Position numbers and translations under genes: made by a program. Positions 37,537-46,550 of a stretch of DNA of 64,000 bases are shown piece by piece. How positions within the stretch are numbered: the first letter of the stretch is position 1; each line of letters starts with the position of its first letter. Below the pieces are notes generated by a model. That model saw nothing but the letters and a program-made list of their open reading frames with translations, ran no database searches and was not told the DNA's origin. The stretch is from an uncultured Kushneria sp. (GTDB lineage Bacteria; Pseudomonadota; Gammaproteobacteria; Pseudomonadales; Halomonadaceae), in NCBI RefSeq assembly GCF_947497025.1, contig NZ_CANMFC010000004.1, positions 1 through 64,000 on the forward strand, written 5' to 3'.

Positions 37537-38460
37537 ATGCCGATTCCCGATTTTCACGCCCTGATGTATCCCCTTTTGCAGCTTGCCGATCACGGCGAGC
37601 CACTGCGCCTGCGCGACAGCTACGCAACGCTGGCCGATGCCTTTGCACTGACGGCGCAGGAGCGACACCAGCTCAGCCCCAGCGGTCAGCAGTATCTCTT
37701 CAACAACCGCGTGACCTGGGCGGCCAGCTACCTGCGCAAGGCGGGACTACTGGAATCACGCGGCCGCGGGCTGGTCGCGATCACGCCTCAGGGCTACATC
37801 ACCCTGCGCGAAGTGCGCCATATCGACATGGCCTACCTGATGGGCTTTGAATCGTTTCGGGAGTTTCGCCGTCGTACCAGCAGCAGCACGCCTCGCCCCC
37901 GTGGTCCGGAGGATTCGGACACCTTCGAGGAGGTCCCGGACTGTTTGACCCCGCTGGAGAGCATGGAGGTGTCGTGGCGCGCCATTCGTGCCGATCTTGA
38001 ATTTGATCTCATCGAGCGGATGCAGCAGATCCATCCGGCGCGCTTTGAGCAGCTGGTCATCGATGTACTGATGACCATGGGCTACGGCTGCGGGGAATCA
38101 GCCGGGCAGAACGTCGGCCAGAGCGGGGACGGCGGCATTGATGGCATCATCAACGAGGACCCGCTGGGGCTTGAGACGATCTATCTGCAGGCCAAGCGCT
38201 GGGTGAACCCGGTGGGCCGGCCGGACATTCAGAAGTTTTCCGGCGCGCTGGCCGGACGCCGCGCTCGCAAGGGGGTGTTCATCACCACCTCACACTTCAC
38301 CCGCGAGGCGCAGGAGTACGTCACCGGGCTTGAAACCCGCATTATCCTGATCGATGGCCCGCAGCTGGCGCGGCTGATGATCGATCACAACGTCGGCGTC
38401 TCTACCGTCGACCGTTTCGAGATCAAACGGCTGGACAGCGACTACTTTCTGGAGGAGTAA
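37537..38460 (+). CDS. mrr: Mrr-type restriction endonuclease
   Basis: Modification-dependent restriction enzyme of type IV, 307 aa (E. coli Mrr 304). It has an N-terminal winged-helix domain (PDFHALMYPLLQLA to SRGRGLVAITPQG). The C-terminal PD-(D/E)xK domain has FEQLVIDVLMTMGYG, the acidic GDGGIDGII and the catalytic YLQAKRW. The ATG at 37537 gives the Mrr N-terminus MPIPDFHALM; a TTG at 37495 is less likely. It stands alone between kup and the convergent madM, with no methylase next to it, as expected for an enzyme that cuts methylated foreign DNA. Confidence 0.93.
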   Translation: MPIPDFHALMYPLLQLADHGEPLRLRDSYATLADAFALTAQERHQLSPSGQQYLFNNRVTWAASYLRKAGLLESRGRGLVAITPQGYITLREVRHIDMAYLMGFESFREFRRRTSSSTPRPRGPEDSDTFEEVPDCLTPLESMEVSWRAIRADLEFDLIERMQQIHPARFEQLVIDVLMTMGYGCGESAGQNVGQSGDGGIDGIINEDPLGLETIYLQAKRWVNPVGRPDIQKFSGALAGRRARKGVFITTSHFTREAQEYVTGLETRIILIDGPQLARLMIDHNVGVSTVDRFEIKRLDSDYFLEE

Positions 38461-38528
38461 CGCACGGGATGAGTGACGCTGCCACACGTCGAAGGCAGGA
38501 AGCAGGAAGCAAAAAGCACCTGAAACGC

Positions 38529-38561
38529 CATCGCCACCGTCCTCTCGATTCGGTGGCGATG
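38529..38561. terminator. hairpin between convergent mrr and madM
   Basis: 11-bp perfect stem CATCGCCACCG / CGGTGGCGATG with an 11-nt loop, without a T-run. It shares its stem sequence with the hairpin at 39883-39907. Confidence 0.5.
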
Positions 38562-38581
38562 ATATCGACTGCCAACGCCTT

Positions 38582-39343
38582 TTAGAAAAACATCCGCACG
38601 CCCAGAAACAGCACCGTTGGCGCCAGCAGGATGCCAAGCCCGGTGTAGAAGGTGGCGGTCATCGCGCCATAGGGCACCAGACGTGCATCGGTAGCGGCAA
38701 GCCCTGCCGCCACGCCGCTGGTGGTGCCGATCAGGCCGCCAAAGATCATCGCCGAGCGCGGGTTGTCCAGCCCGATCATGCGGGCCACCAGCGGTGTGGC
38801 GACCATGGTCAGGATTGATTTCACCAGCCCTGCAGCAATGGAGAGCGCCACCACCTCGGAGCTGGCGCCCAGCGTGGCGCCGGTCACCGGCCCCACGATA
38901 TAGGTCACCGCGCCGGCCGCAATGGTGGTGATGTCCACCGCACTGGTGTAGCCAAAGCCCACGGCCACCACGGCGCCGGCCAGAAAGGAGACCAGCACGC
39001 CGGCAAAAAGCGCAATCAGGCCGCGAACGCCGGCCTTTTTGATCTCGCTGAAGCGGACCCCATAGGCGGTGGCGATGATCGCCAGATCCCGCAGCATCCC
39101 GCCGCCCATCAGGCCCAGTCCGGTAAACAGCGACACATCCGCCAGCCCGTGGCTGCCGCCGGTGTAGATGCCGCCGAAGTAAGCCAGCGCCAGTCCGATC
39201 AGAATGGCGATCGCCGAGCCGTGCAATCGATTGGCGGTCAGGTGTCGGCTCATCCAGTGCGAGATGAACATGGTCAGGCCGATCACGGCAAAGGCCGCGA
39301 TCAGGTGGTACTTGTCCAGCAGTGACATGATGGAATCGTTCAT
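38582..39343 (-). CDS. madM: malonate transporter, MadM subunit
   Basis: A 253-aa integral membrane protein with seven or more helices, matching MadM, the large subunit of the two-component malonate:Na+ symporter MadLM. Recognisable parts are HWMSRHLTANRLHGSAIAI, GLGLMGGGMLRDLAIIATAYG and FGGLIGTTSGVAAGLAATD. It lies 67 bp downstream of madL, with GGAGAG before the ATG at 39341-39343, as the last gene of the malonate operon. It imports the substrate for MatB and malonyl-CoA decarboxylase. Confidence 0.93.
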   Translation of the reverse strand: MNDSIMSLLDKYHLIAAFAVIGLTMFISHWMSRHLTANRLHGSAIAILIGLALAYFGGIYTGGSHGLADVSLFTGLGLMGGGMLRDLAIIATAYGVRFSEIKKAGVRGLIALFAGVLVSFLAGAVVAVGFGYTSAVDITTIAAGAVTYIVGPVTGATLGASSEVVALSIAAGLVKSILTMVATPLVARMIGLDNPRSAMIFGGLIGTTSGVAAGLAATDARLVPYGAMTATFYTGLGILLAPTVLFLGVRMFF

Positions 39344-39410
39344 GAAACTCTCCGTGAGCCACAGCGCGAGGCCGTATCAGGGCCGTCAGCGATAATGTGG
39401 CAGGGCATGA

Positions 39411-39821
39411 TCAGTGCGTACGGCCCTGCACCGGCGCTGCCGGTCGAGCATCCAGAGGCGTGGCGTCTTCCACGCGCTTGCCGGTCAGCAGCGGTACCAT
39501 GGCAAGGCCCAGCACCACGGCCAGGGCGCCGGCCAGAATCGCGACCATGCCGCCACTGAACGCCGCCGCCACGTTCTGACTGGCGGCCATGGCGACCACG
39601 ATGGGGATATACATCGCATTCCAGAAGTTGATGCCGCTTTCGGTGCTCTCCGGCAGATGGTCATGCGTTTTCAGATAGCCGGTCACGAAAATCAGCAGCA
39701 GCATGGCGATCCCCACGCCACCCAGATTGGCATCGATGCCCAGCAGCTGCCCCAGCACATCGCCAATGATCAGACCGACCAGCATGCAGCCGGCCAGCAG
39801 TGCCACGCCATAAATCACCAT
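39411..39821 (-). CDS. madL: malonate transporter, MadL subunit
   Basis: A 136-aa membrane protein with about four helices and the MadL opening MVIYGVALLAGCMLVGLIIGD, plus NFWNAMYIPIVVAMAASQNV. MadL works with MadM. The ATG at 39819-39821 has AAGGAGAGG 5 nt upstream. Directly before that ribosome-binding site the leader carries a six-copy hexanucleotide repeat (39834-39869), unusual for such a position. The C-terminal 20 residues are hydrophilic. Confidence 0.93.
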   Translation of the reverse strand: MVIYGVALLAGCMLVGLIIGDVLGQLLGIDANLGGVGIAMLLLIFVTGYLKTHDHLPESTESGINFWNAMYIPIVVAMAASQNVAAAFSGGMVAILAGALAVVLGLAMVPLLTGKRVEDATPLDARPAAPVQGRTH

Positions 39822-39833
39822 GGTCCCTCTCCT

Positions 39834-39869
39834 TTGTGCTTATGCTTGTGCTTGTGCTTGTGCTTGTTG
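39834..39869 (-). repeat. hexanucleotide tandem repeat in the madL leader
   Basis: Six units of TTGTGC (one TTATGC, last one TTGTTG) on the plus strand, so GCACAA on the message. It ends about 12 bp before the madL start, next to the ribosome-binding site. Copy-number change would alter leader length by 6 nt without touching the coding frame. Confidence 0.85.
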
Positions 39870-39882
39870 CGGGATCAAACCG

Positions 39883-39907
39883 GCCATCGCCGAAAGGTGG
39901 CGATGGC
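39883..39907. other. intergenic hairpin between matB and madL
   Basis: Perfect 9-bp stem GCCATCGCC / GGCGATGGC with a 7-nt loop in the 164-bp matB-madL gap. No T-run; possible processing or partial termination site that separates catabolic from transport genes. Confidence 0.5.
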
Positions 39908-39985
39908 AGCGGCCAAAAACGACGTCATGGATATTGTTGTTTTTAATTCCTGTCCTTTTTAATGCCTGTCGTTACTCCTGCTCTA

Positions 39986-41524
39986 TTAAGGGTGGGCGGT
40001 CGCCGTCTGCTGATAGGTGTCGGCATAGCGTTCGCGCAGCACATTCTTTTGCACCTTGCCCATCACGTTGCGCGGCAGCGCATCGACGAAGAACACGCGC
40101 CCGGGCTGCTTGTAGCGGGCCAGCTTGTCCTTGAGCGCGGCCAGTACCTGGGCCTCCTCGAGATGCGCGCCCTCACGCAGCACCACGGCGGCCGTCACGC
40201 CCTCACCCAGATCCGGATGCTGCACGCCGATGACCGCCGACTCCGAGACCTCGGGCAGTTCATCGATCCACTGCTCGATCTCTTTCGGGTAGACGTTGTA
40301 GCCACCGGAAATCACCAGATCCTTGTCGCGTCCAACGATATTGAGATAGCCCCTGTCATCGATCAGCCCCAGATCACCGGTGATGAAAAAGCCGTCATCG
40401 CGAAACTCCTCGCGGGTCTTTTCCGGCATGCGCCAGTAGCCCTTGAACACGTTCGGCCCGCGCACCTCGACCAGCCCGGTCTCGCCATCGGGCAGCGGTT
40501 GACCGGTATCCCGGTCGGTGATGCGCACCTCGCTGCCGGGCAGCGCCATGCCGACCGTGCCGGGGCGGCGCTCGCCGTCGTAGGGATTGGAGGTGTTCAT
40601 GTTGGTTTCGGTCATGCCGTAGCGCTCCAGAATGGCGTGGCCGGTGCGCTCGAAAAACTCGCGATGGGTGTCGGCCAGCAGTGGCGCCGAACCCGAAATG
40701 AAAAGGCGCATGTTGGCGGTGCGCTCGCGGTCCAGCCGGGGGCTTGCCAGCAGCCGCGTATAGAAGGTCGGCACACCCATCAGCACCGTGGCGCGCGGCA
40801 TCAGATCCAGCAGCTGCTCGACATCCAGCCGCGGCAGCAGCGTCATCGACGCGCCCACCGTGAGCGTGACGTTGCAGGCCACGAAAAGCCCATGGGTATG
40901 AAAGATCGGCAGCGCATGCAGCAGGTGATCGGCATCAGAGAACTGCCAGGCCTCGACCAGCGCCTGGCTGTTGGCGGCCAGATTGCCATGGGTCAGCATG
41001 GCGCCCTTGGAGCGCCCGGTCGTGCCGGAGGTATACAGAATCGAGGCCAGATCATCCCGGCCCACCTCAGCAATCCGCGTTTCTTCACCAGCGGCGGCGG
41101 CCTTCTCCATCAGGCTGCCCTCGCCCTCAACGCCCAGACTCTCGACGTGCGCCACACCACAACGGCTGGCAAGCCCCTGTGCCTGTGCCAGATCCTCCGG
41201 CCGGCAGATATAGACCCGCGGCTCGGCATCGGTGAGGAAGTAGTCGATCTCGGCCTCGGTGTAGGCCGTATTGAGCGGCAGCCACGCCGCGCCCACCTGT
41301 AGTGCGGCCAGATACAGCATCAACGCCTGAGGGCTCTTGTCGACCTGCACCACGACGCGATCGCCCGGGGCCACCCCCAGCGACAGCAGGACACTGGCCA
41401 GGCGACGCGAGCAGGCCAGCACATCGGCGTAGCGGTATTGATCGCCCTGGGGGGTGTCGATCAGCACCTTGTCAGGATGGCGCTCAAAGTGAGGGTAAAA
41501 CTGCAGATAAAGGTTATGGTTCAT
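39986..41524 (-). CDS. matB: malonate-CoA ligase (malonyl-CoA synthetase)
   Basis: ATP-dependent ligation of malonate to CoA. The 512-aa ANL-superfamily enzyme has the P-loop YTSGTTGRSKGAMLTH, the A5 motif YGMTETNMNTSNPYDGERRPG, TGDLG and the hinge/C-terminal block GRDKDLVISGGYNVYPKEIE. The TNMNTSNPYDG segment is typical of MatB. AGGAG precedes the ATG at 41522-41524. It lies between the malonyl-CoA decarboxylase gene and madLM, so the operon imports, activates and decarboxylates malonate to acetyl-CoA. Confidence 0.94.
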   Translation of the reverse strand: MNHNLYLQFYPHFERHPDKVLIDTPQGDQYRYADVLACSRRLASVLLSLGVAPGDRVVVQVDKSPQALMLYLAALQVGAAWLPLNTAYTEAEIDYFLTDAEPRVYICRPEDLAQAQGLASRCGVAHVESLGVEGEGSLMEKAAAAGEETRIAEVGRDDLASILYTSGTTGRSKGAMLTHGNLAANSQALVEAWQFSDADHLLHALPIFHTHGLFVACNVTLTVGASMTLLPRLDVEQLLDLMPRATVLMGVPTFYTRLLASPRLDRERTANMRLFISGSAPLLADTHREFFERTGHAILERYGMTETNMNTSNPYDGERRPGTVGMALPGSEVRITDRDTGQPLPDGETGLVEVRGPNVFKGYWRMPEKTREEFRDDGFFITGDLGLIDDRGYLNIVGRDKDLVISGGYNVYPKEIEQWIDELPEVSESAVIGVQHPDLGEGVTAAVVLREGAHLEEAQVLAALKDKLARYKQPGRVFFVDALPRNVMGKVQKNVLRERYADTYQQTATAHP

Positions 41525-41612
41525 GACAACTCCTGCCTGTAGATCCTGTGACCCCTGCCCTGCAGGGGCCCATTGCCCTGGTCATTGTGCAGATTTCGGT
41601 GCCTTCTCGGAC

Positions 41613-42974
41613 TCAGGCGTTGTCGCGTGAGACGAGACGCTTGCGCCCTGTTCTGGCCTGTCGACGAATATCGCTGGCACAGACCACGGTGCCCTCTCGG
41701 CTGAAGGCCTCATGGTTCTGCTCGATGCGATCGATCTCATAGAGGTAATTGACCATCAGGCCATGCGCCTGCTGACACCCTTTTTCGGAAGTATCCCCGG
41801 GCCAGTTGATACGATGCAGGCTGGCACCGTTGCCCAGATGAAAGCGGGCGACCGGGTCCAGTGGCTGTCCGCGAGCATTGCGCGCCTCCAGCAGGTAGTG
41901 CGCGGCCAGTCCTCGCAGCTCCGGGGCCAGCCGCTGGCGTTCAGCCTTGTCGTTGAGCCAGTGGCCCCGATCAAGGGCCGTACAGACATCATCGTCTTCT
42001 GCCAGCTCCCCTTCCTTGCGCTGGGTGTCCAGCCAGCCGGCAAAGCCCGGCACTGGTGAGAGCGTGACGAAGTTGACCAGCCCCGGCAGGTCGCGCTTGA
42101 GCTCCTGCACCACCTGCTTGATCAGGAAGTTGCCAAACGAGATGCCCTTGAGGCCGCTCTGACAGTTGCTGATGCTGTAAAAGGCGGCCGTATCGGCCTC
42201 GCCCGGCGCGACCTCTTCACCGCCGGCCAGAATGATCTGAATGTTGTCGGGAATGCCCTTGCACAGCGCCACTTCGACAAAGATCAGCGGCTCATCGCCG
42301 GTGGCCGGGTGGAAAAACGCGTAGCAGCGGCGGTCACCCGGATCGAGTCGGCGGCGCAGATCCGACCAGTCCCTGATCGCATGCACCGCCTCATAGCGGA
42401 TGATCTTTTCCAGCACCGCCGCTGGCGTGTTCCAGCCGATACTTTCCAGCATCAGAAAACCGCGGTTGAACCAGGAGGCGAACAGGTGGGCAAAGTCGTC
42501 ATCAAGCGGGGCAAGTTCGGGGTTCGTTTTCATGTAGCGCAGCAGGTCAGCGCGCATGGAGACCAGTTCGTAGGTGCCCCCCGGGCAGAGATTGAGGCGA
42601 CGCAGCAGGTGCTGGCGGCGCGGCTCACAAACGGAAAAAAGCTTTTGGAGGGTGGCGTTGTCCTCGCGCTCGCTCCAGTCGCGATAGGCCTTGTGAATGT
42701 CGTCGCTGTCGGCGGCGTAGTGCTCGGCCAGCATCTCGAAAAAGGCCAGCCGGTCAGCATCATCAAGGCCGCGATAGCGCGTGAGGGCCTGCTGGGCAAT
42801 CAGGATCTGGGAGGCTTCGCCGCCGCGCTGCATGAGCGTTTCACAGCTTGAGGCCAGCTGCGACAGACTGGCCTTTTTCTCAGCACTGTCACCGCCGGTA
42901 CTGCGAAAACGTTCACGGGTGCGGCGCTCGATACTCGAGAGCAGCTCCTGGAGAAAATTCATGTTGACGTTCAT
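41613..42974 (-). CDS. matA: malonyl-CoA decarboxylase
   Basis: Converts malonyl-CoA to acetyl-CoA and CO2. The 453-aa MCD-family protein has an N-terminal helical domain and the C-terminal catalytic domain with FVTLSPVPGFAGWL, the block ARFHLGNGASLHRINWPGD containing the catalytic His, and GLMVNYLYEID. The ATG at 42972-42974 has GAGGG upstream; further upstream Met codons are less well placed. It is first gene of the matA-matB-madL-madM operon and divergent from the MatR-type regulator, with the operator at 43078-43087 between them. Confidence 0.93.
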   Translation of the reverse strand: MNVNMNFLQELLSSIERRTRERFRSTGGDSAEKKASLSQLASSCETLMQRGGEASQILIAQQALTRYRGLDDADRLAFFEMLAEHYAADSDDIHKAYRDWSEREDNATLQKLFSVCEPRRQHLLRRLNLCPGGTYELVSMRADLLRYMKTNPELAPLDDDFAHLFASWFNRGFLMLESIGWNTPAAVLEKIIRYEAVHAIRDWSDLRRRLDPGDRRCYAFFHPATGDEPLIFVEVALCKGIPDNIQIILAGGEEVAPGEADTAAFYSISNCQSGLKGISFGNFLIKQVVQELKRDLPGLVNFVTLSPVPGFAGWLDTQRKEGELAEDDDVCTALDRGHWLNDKAERQRLAPELRGLAAHYLLEARNARGQPLDPVARFHLGNGASLHRINWPGDTSEKGCQQAHGLMVNYLYEIDRIEQNHEAFSREGTVVCASDIRRQARTGRKRLVSRDNA

Positions 42975-43077
42975 GGCAGCCCTCATCGGTAGCCTGGACG
43001 GGTATCCCGGTACCCGAAGATGAATATTGCTTGTCATCAACAGGAAAGTTACTTTTCATATACATGTCACCGCCCTG

Positions 43078-43087
43078 TTGTATACAA
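43078..43087. promoter_or_regulatory. MatR-type operator TTGTATACAA
   Basis: Perfect 10-bp palindrome in the divergent matA-matR promoter region, 43 bp before the regulator start. As I recall, the same palindrome is the reported binding site of MatR of the Rhizobium malonate operon. Confidence 0.7.
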
Positions 43088-43130
43088 CAACTGGTATATC
43101 ACCATCCGCGCGCCGGCCGAAGGTGTCAAC

Positions 43131-43829
43131 ATGGGAGAAAGTCTATTGAATGAAAGTCCAGGAGGGCGTGTGCCTCAGGCGCAGCGGCTGCGGGATCTGC
43201 TGGAAGATGCCATTGTCGAGGGCCACTATGCCCCTGGAGATCGCCTCGACCCCGAAGCACTGGCACGCCAGTATCAGTGTTCGCGCACACCCATTCGCGA
43301 GGCGCTGACTCAGCTGTCCGCTTCCGGCATGGTGAAGGTGGCACCCAAGCGCGGTACTTTCGTGGCGCGCCTGAGCGTGACCGAACTGGTGGAACGCTTT
43401 GAAGTGATGGCAGAGCTTGAGGGCATGTGCGGCCGTCTGGCCGCGCGGCGCATGAGTAACGAGACGCGGGCAGCGCTGCAACAGGCGCAGGCCGCCTGTC
43501 GTCAGTGCATGATCAGGGGAGATATCAACGGCTACTACTATGAAAACGGCGAGTTTCATCGCCTGATCTACGAAGGCAGTCACAACGCCTTTCTGGCTCA
43601 GGAAGCCAGACGCCTGCACGCCATGTTAAAGCCCTATCGACGCCTGCAGCTGCATGCGAGACACCGGCTGGAAAACTCATGGTGCGAGCATGAACGCATT
43701 GTCGAGGCACTGATCGCCGGTGATGCCGACACGGCGCAGCGTGAACTAAGAGAGCACGTGCTGCTGCAGGGCGAGCGCTTCAACGACCTGGTCGCCTCAA
43801 TGCAGCGCCTGGGTCAGACGCACGACTGA
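43131..43829 (+). CDS. matR: GntR-family (FCD) regulator of the malonate operon
   Basis: The 232-aa product has a GntR winged helix (LRDLLEDAIVEGHYAPGDRLD, QYQCSRTPIREALTQLSASGMV) and an FCD effector domain (ELVERFEVMAELEGMCGRLAA, GEFHRLIYEGSHN, EHERIVEALIAGD). Position and the TTGTATACAA palindrome make it a MatR equivalent, a repressor released by malonate. The ATG at 43131 has AAGGTG 6 nt upstream; the frame is open further 5' across the operator but without similarity. Confidence 0.88.
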   Translation: MGESLLNESPGGRVPQAQRLRDLLEDAIVEGHYAPGDRLDPEALARQYQCSRTPIREALTQLSASGMVKVAPKRGTFVARLSVTELVERFEVMAELEGMCGRLAARRMSNETRAALQQAQAACRQCMIRGDINGYYYENGEFHRLIYEGSHNAFLAQEARRLHAMLKPYRRLQLHARHRLENSWCEHERIVEALIAGDADTAQRELREHVLLQGERFNDLVASMQRLGQTHD

Positions 43830-43853
43830 GGCCGCAGCCTTGCAGCCTCGGCG

Positions 43854-44591
43854 TCAGTTCTTTTCAAGATAGGCCGTATAGGTCTGTCTGGCGCGGGAAA
43901 AGTGCTGCCTGACCGCCTGCTCGGCGCGCTCGGGATCACGTGATAGCACGGCGTCCAGAATGGCCTGATGCTCCCCCGCCACCATCTCCAGATAGCGCCT
44001 TGCCGCCTCGATGTTCAGCTCGTTGTCGACCAGGCGGGCACGAGGAATGGCCTCCTGGCTGAGCGGTTCATAAAAGGACATGAAGAAGGGATTGTGCGTC
44101 GCCTCGATCAGAGCGTGATGGAACTGATAGTCTTCATGGCGCGCCTGCCTGCCCTGCTTCATGGCCTCCAGAAAAGCGGCATGAGCGCTTTCAAGGCGAC
44201 GCACGTCATCGTCATCATGACGCTCGGCGGCAAGCGCTGCGGCCCGTGGCTCAAGGGTCAGACGAAGCTCCAGCACATGCAGGATATCCTCCACCGTATT
44301 GGCACTGATGCGCCGGGCCGGCGACGGCACCGCCTGGCACGCCTGAATTACGCGGGTTCCGATGCCCCGTCTCGTTTCAATCAGCCCCGAGGAACGCAGA
44401 TAGGCAATCGCCTCACGCACCGCGGTGCGGCTGACGCCAAACATGTCACACAGTTCGCTCTCAGTGGGCAGCTTGTCACCCACGGCGATCTGCCCGTTGG
44501 CGATCGAAGCCTCCAGCTGCCGGGCAATCTGTGCCGACAGACTGCCCTGCTGAGTAATGCGTTCAAGTTTGAGCGTCTTCATATTGGCCAT
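43854..44591 (-). CDS. GntR-family (FadR/FCD) regulator, probably of aldarate catabolism
   Basis: The 245-aa product has a GntR winged helix (QIARQLEASIANGQIAVGDKLPTESE, FGVSRTAVREAIAYLRSSGLI) and an FCD domain (VLELRLTLEPRAAALAA, FHHALIEATHNPFF, EHQAILDAVLSRD). It is the first gene upstream-side neighbour of the glucarate operon, whose terminator lies 285 bp away. The half-palindromic boxes at 44791, 51897 and 60504 are its likely sites. AAGGT precedes the ATG at 44589-44591. It is convergent with matR. Confidence 0.87.
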   Translation of the reverse strand: MANMKTLKLERITQQGSLSAQIARQLEASIANGQIAVGDKLPTESELCDMFGVSRTAVREAIAYLRSSGLIETRRGIGTRVIQACQAVPSPARRISANTVEDILHVLELRLTLEPRAAALAAERHDDDDVRRLESAHAAFLEAMKQGRQARHEDYQFHHALIEATHNPFFMSFYEPLSQEAIPRARLVDNELNIEAARRYLEMVAGEHQAILDAVLSRDPERAEQAVRQHFSRARQTYTAYLEKN

Positions 44592-44790
44592 CTGATACCT
44601 TGTCGTGGCGCGTATCGATTACTCCGAAATAGCGCGTGGCTGCGCTCCGAGTAATATTCAAGCGAAAACTTTCGGGCGTGTGTCGATGCCCCGGTCCGGC
44701 TCGGTGCTCATGATAGTGTATTGCGCCTCCCTACAATATCTTCGCCCCTGTCATGGGCCTGACGGCAGACGTGACGCTTTTATGCCGAGG

Positions 44791-44807
44791 TAATACATCG
44801 TACATGG
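44791..44807. promoter_or_regulatory. putative GntR/FadR-type box upstream of the GntR gene
   Basis: TAATACATCGTACATGG shares T-N-ATACATC-N-TAC with the boxes at 51897 and 60504. It lies 200 bp before the GntR start, in a 344-bp gap (44592-44935) that also holds the 44876-44907 terminator. Weaker match than the other two. Confidence 0.35.
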
Positions 44808-44875
44808 ACTATAACCCGTTTTTTTAAGTGCTGCTCTTTGCCTTTGGCATACCAGTGGAGCCCATACCTCGACAT

Positions 44876-44907
44876 GAAAAGGGTCTGCCATTCGGCAGAC
44901 CCTTTCA
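44876..44907 (-). terminator. terminator of the glucarate operon
   Basis: Stem AAAGGGTCTGCC / GGCAGACCCTTT with a 4-nt loop followed by T residues on the minus strand, 28 bp after the last stop codon. Confidence 0.88.
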
Positions 44908-44935
44908 TTCAACACGGCTGATTCAGCTCAAACCA

Positions 44936-46513
44936 TCAGCTTTCACGCTTGCCATCTACCAGCCGATTGAGCTGGCAGGGATTGGCATCCCGCAGGGCTT
45001 CCGGGCGCAGGGCATCCGGCAGGTTCTGATAGCAGACCGGGCGCAAAAAGCGCTTGATGGCTGCCGTCCCGACCGAGGTGGTACGACCATCGGAAGTGGC
45101 CGGGAAGGGCCCGCCATGCACCATCGCATCGCTGACTTCAACGCCGGTCGGCCAGCCATTGACCAGAATACGGCCGGCCTTGCGCTCCAGAATCGGCACC
45201 AGTGCGCGGGCGCTGTCCAGATCGGCATCGTCCATCTGCAGCGTGGCCGTCAGCTGCCCTTCCAGATGCTCGGTGACGGCCAGCAGCTCATCACTGTCCA
45301 CGCACTCGACAATCAGCGAGGTGGCACCGAACACCTCATCCTGCAGCTCGGTATCGGCCAGAAACGTCTGCGCCGAAGCGGTGTAGAGACCGGCCTGGCA
45401 CGTATAGGCGCCCTCACCGGTCGGCCCGCGGCCCAGCTCGGTCACACCACTGTGCTGTGACAATCGCTGAACGCCTTCCTGATAGGCATCGCTGATGCCG
45501 GGTGTCAGCATGGTCTGGGCATTGGCATCCGCCAGTGCTTCCGTGGCGGCCTGCTTGAAGGTCTCGAGCGCCTCGCCCTTGATGGCAATCACCAGGCCCG
45601 GGTTGGTGCAGAACTGTCCGGCGCCCATGTTCAGTGAGCCGACGAACGCCTTGCCCATCTCGCGACCGCGCGCCTTGAGCGCCTCTGGCAGCGGGAAAAC
45701 CGGGTTGATGCTGCTCATCTCGGCGTAGAAGGGAATCGGCTCGGCGCGCGACTGCGCGACTTTCCACAGCGCCATGCCGCCACTGCGTGACCCGGTAAAG
45801 CCGGCCGCCTTGATGCGCTTGTCATTGACCAGTGCCGTGCCGACATCGCGGCCCGAGCCGTACAGCAGGGAAAAGACGCCTTCCGGCAGATGACAGCGCG
45901 AGACGGCCTTTTGAATGGCACGACCGACCAGCTCGGAAGTCCCCGGGTGTGCCCCGTGCGCCTTGACGATGACCGGGCAGCCGGCCGCCAGTGCCGACGC
46001 GGTATCACCACCGGCCACCGAGAAAGCCAGCGGGAAGTTACTGGCGCCAAAGACCACCACCGGGCCCAGCCCAATGTGACGCTGGCGCAGATCGGTACGC
46101 GGCATCGGTTGACGATCCGGCATGGCCGGGTCAACGCGCACGTCCAGCCATTCGCCATCCCGCACAACGCGAGCGAACAGCCTCAGCTGACCACAGGTAC
46201 GCCCGCGCTCGCCCTGCATACGCCCCTCGGGCAGGCCGGTTTCGGCGACGGCCCGTTCGATGAGTGCATCACCAATCGCCTCGATCTCTTCGGCGATGGT
46301 TTCCAGAAATACGGCGCGATCTTCCAGCGAGGTTTCGCGATACTGGTCGAAGGCCTGCCAGGCCAGCGCGCAGGCCTGTTCGACCTCGTTGCTGCTGCCA
46401 CCGTTGTAGACCGGCTCCAGCGTTTCGCCCGTGGCGGGATTGATGGCCTGAACCGGATCGCGCGTGCCCTTGATGGCGTGCTGTCCGATAAGAAGTTCGC
46501 CTGTCAGTTGCAT
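44936..46513 (-). CDS. 2,5-dioxovalerate (2-oxoglutarate semialdehyde) dehydrogenase
   Basis: Last step of the glucarate/galactarate route: oxidises 2-oxoglutarate semialdehyde to 2-oxoglutarate with NAD(P). The 525-aa aldehyde dehydrogenase has [20 protein letters not shown], the [12 protein letters not shown] loop, [13 protein letters not shown] in place of the usual Glu-box, and the catalytic Cys in [10 protein letters not shown]. These are marks of the KGSADH group (YcbD/GucD/PP1256 type). AGGAGAG precedes the ATG at 46511-46513. It is the terminal gene of the kdgD-tctCBA-gudD operon. Confidence 0.92.
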   Translation of the reverse strand: MQLTGELLIGQHAIKGTRDPVQAINPATGETLEPVYNGGSSNEVEQACALAWQAFDQYRETSLEDRAVFLETIAEEIEAIGDALIERAVAETGLPEGRMQGERGRTCGQLRLFARVVRDGEWLDVRVDPAMPDRQPMPRTDLRQRHIGLGPVVVFGASNFPLAFSVAGGDTASALAAGCPVIVKAHGAHPGTSELVGRAIQKAVSRCHLPEGVFSLLYGSGRDVGTALVNDKRIKAAGFTGSRSGGMALWKVAQSRAEPIPFYAEMSSINPVFPLPEALKARGREMGKAFVGSLNMGAGQFCTNPGLVIAIKGEALETFKQAATEALADANAQTMLTPGISDAYQEGVQRLSQHSGVTELGRGPTGEGAYTCQAGLYTASAQTFLADTELQDEVFGATSLIVECVDSDELLAVTEHLEGQLTATLQMDDADLDSARALVPILERKAGRILVNGWPTGVEVSDAMVHGGPFPATSDGRTTSVGTAAIKRFLRPVCYQNLPDALRPEALRDANPCQLNRLVDGKRES

Positions 46514-46550
46514 CTTTCTCTCCTGATGGTTGCGTTGCGTATTGCCGGGT

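Noticed and set aside
36554-37648. 364-codon frame opposite kup
   Set aside because: Antisense to a conserved transporter gene and extending past its end; no start signal and composition unlike a protein.
39834-39869. CRISPR-like or coding repeat
   Set aside because: The unit is only 6 bp with no spacers and lies outside any frame with support.
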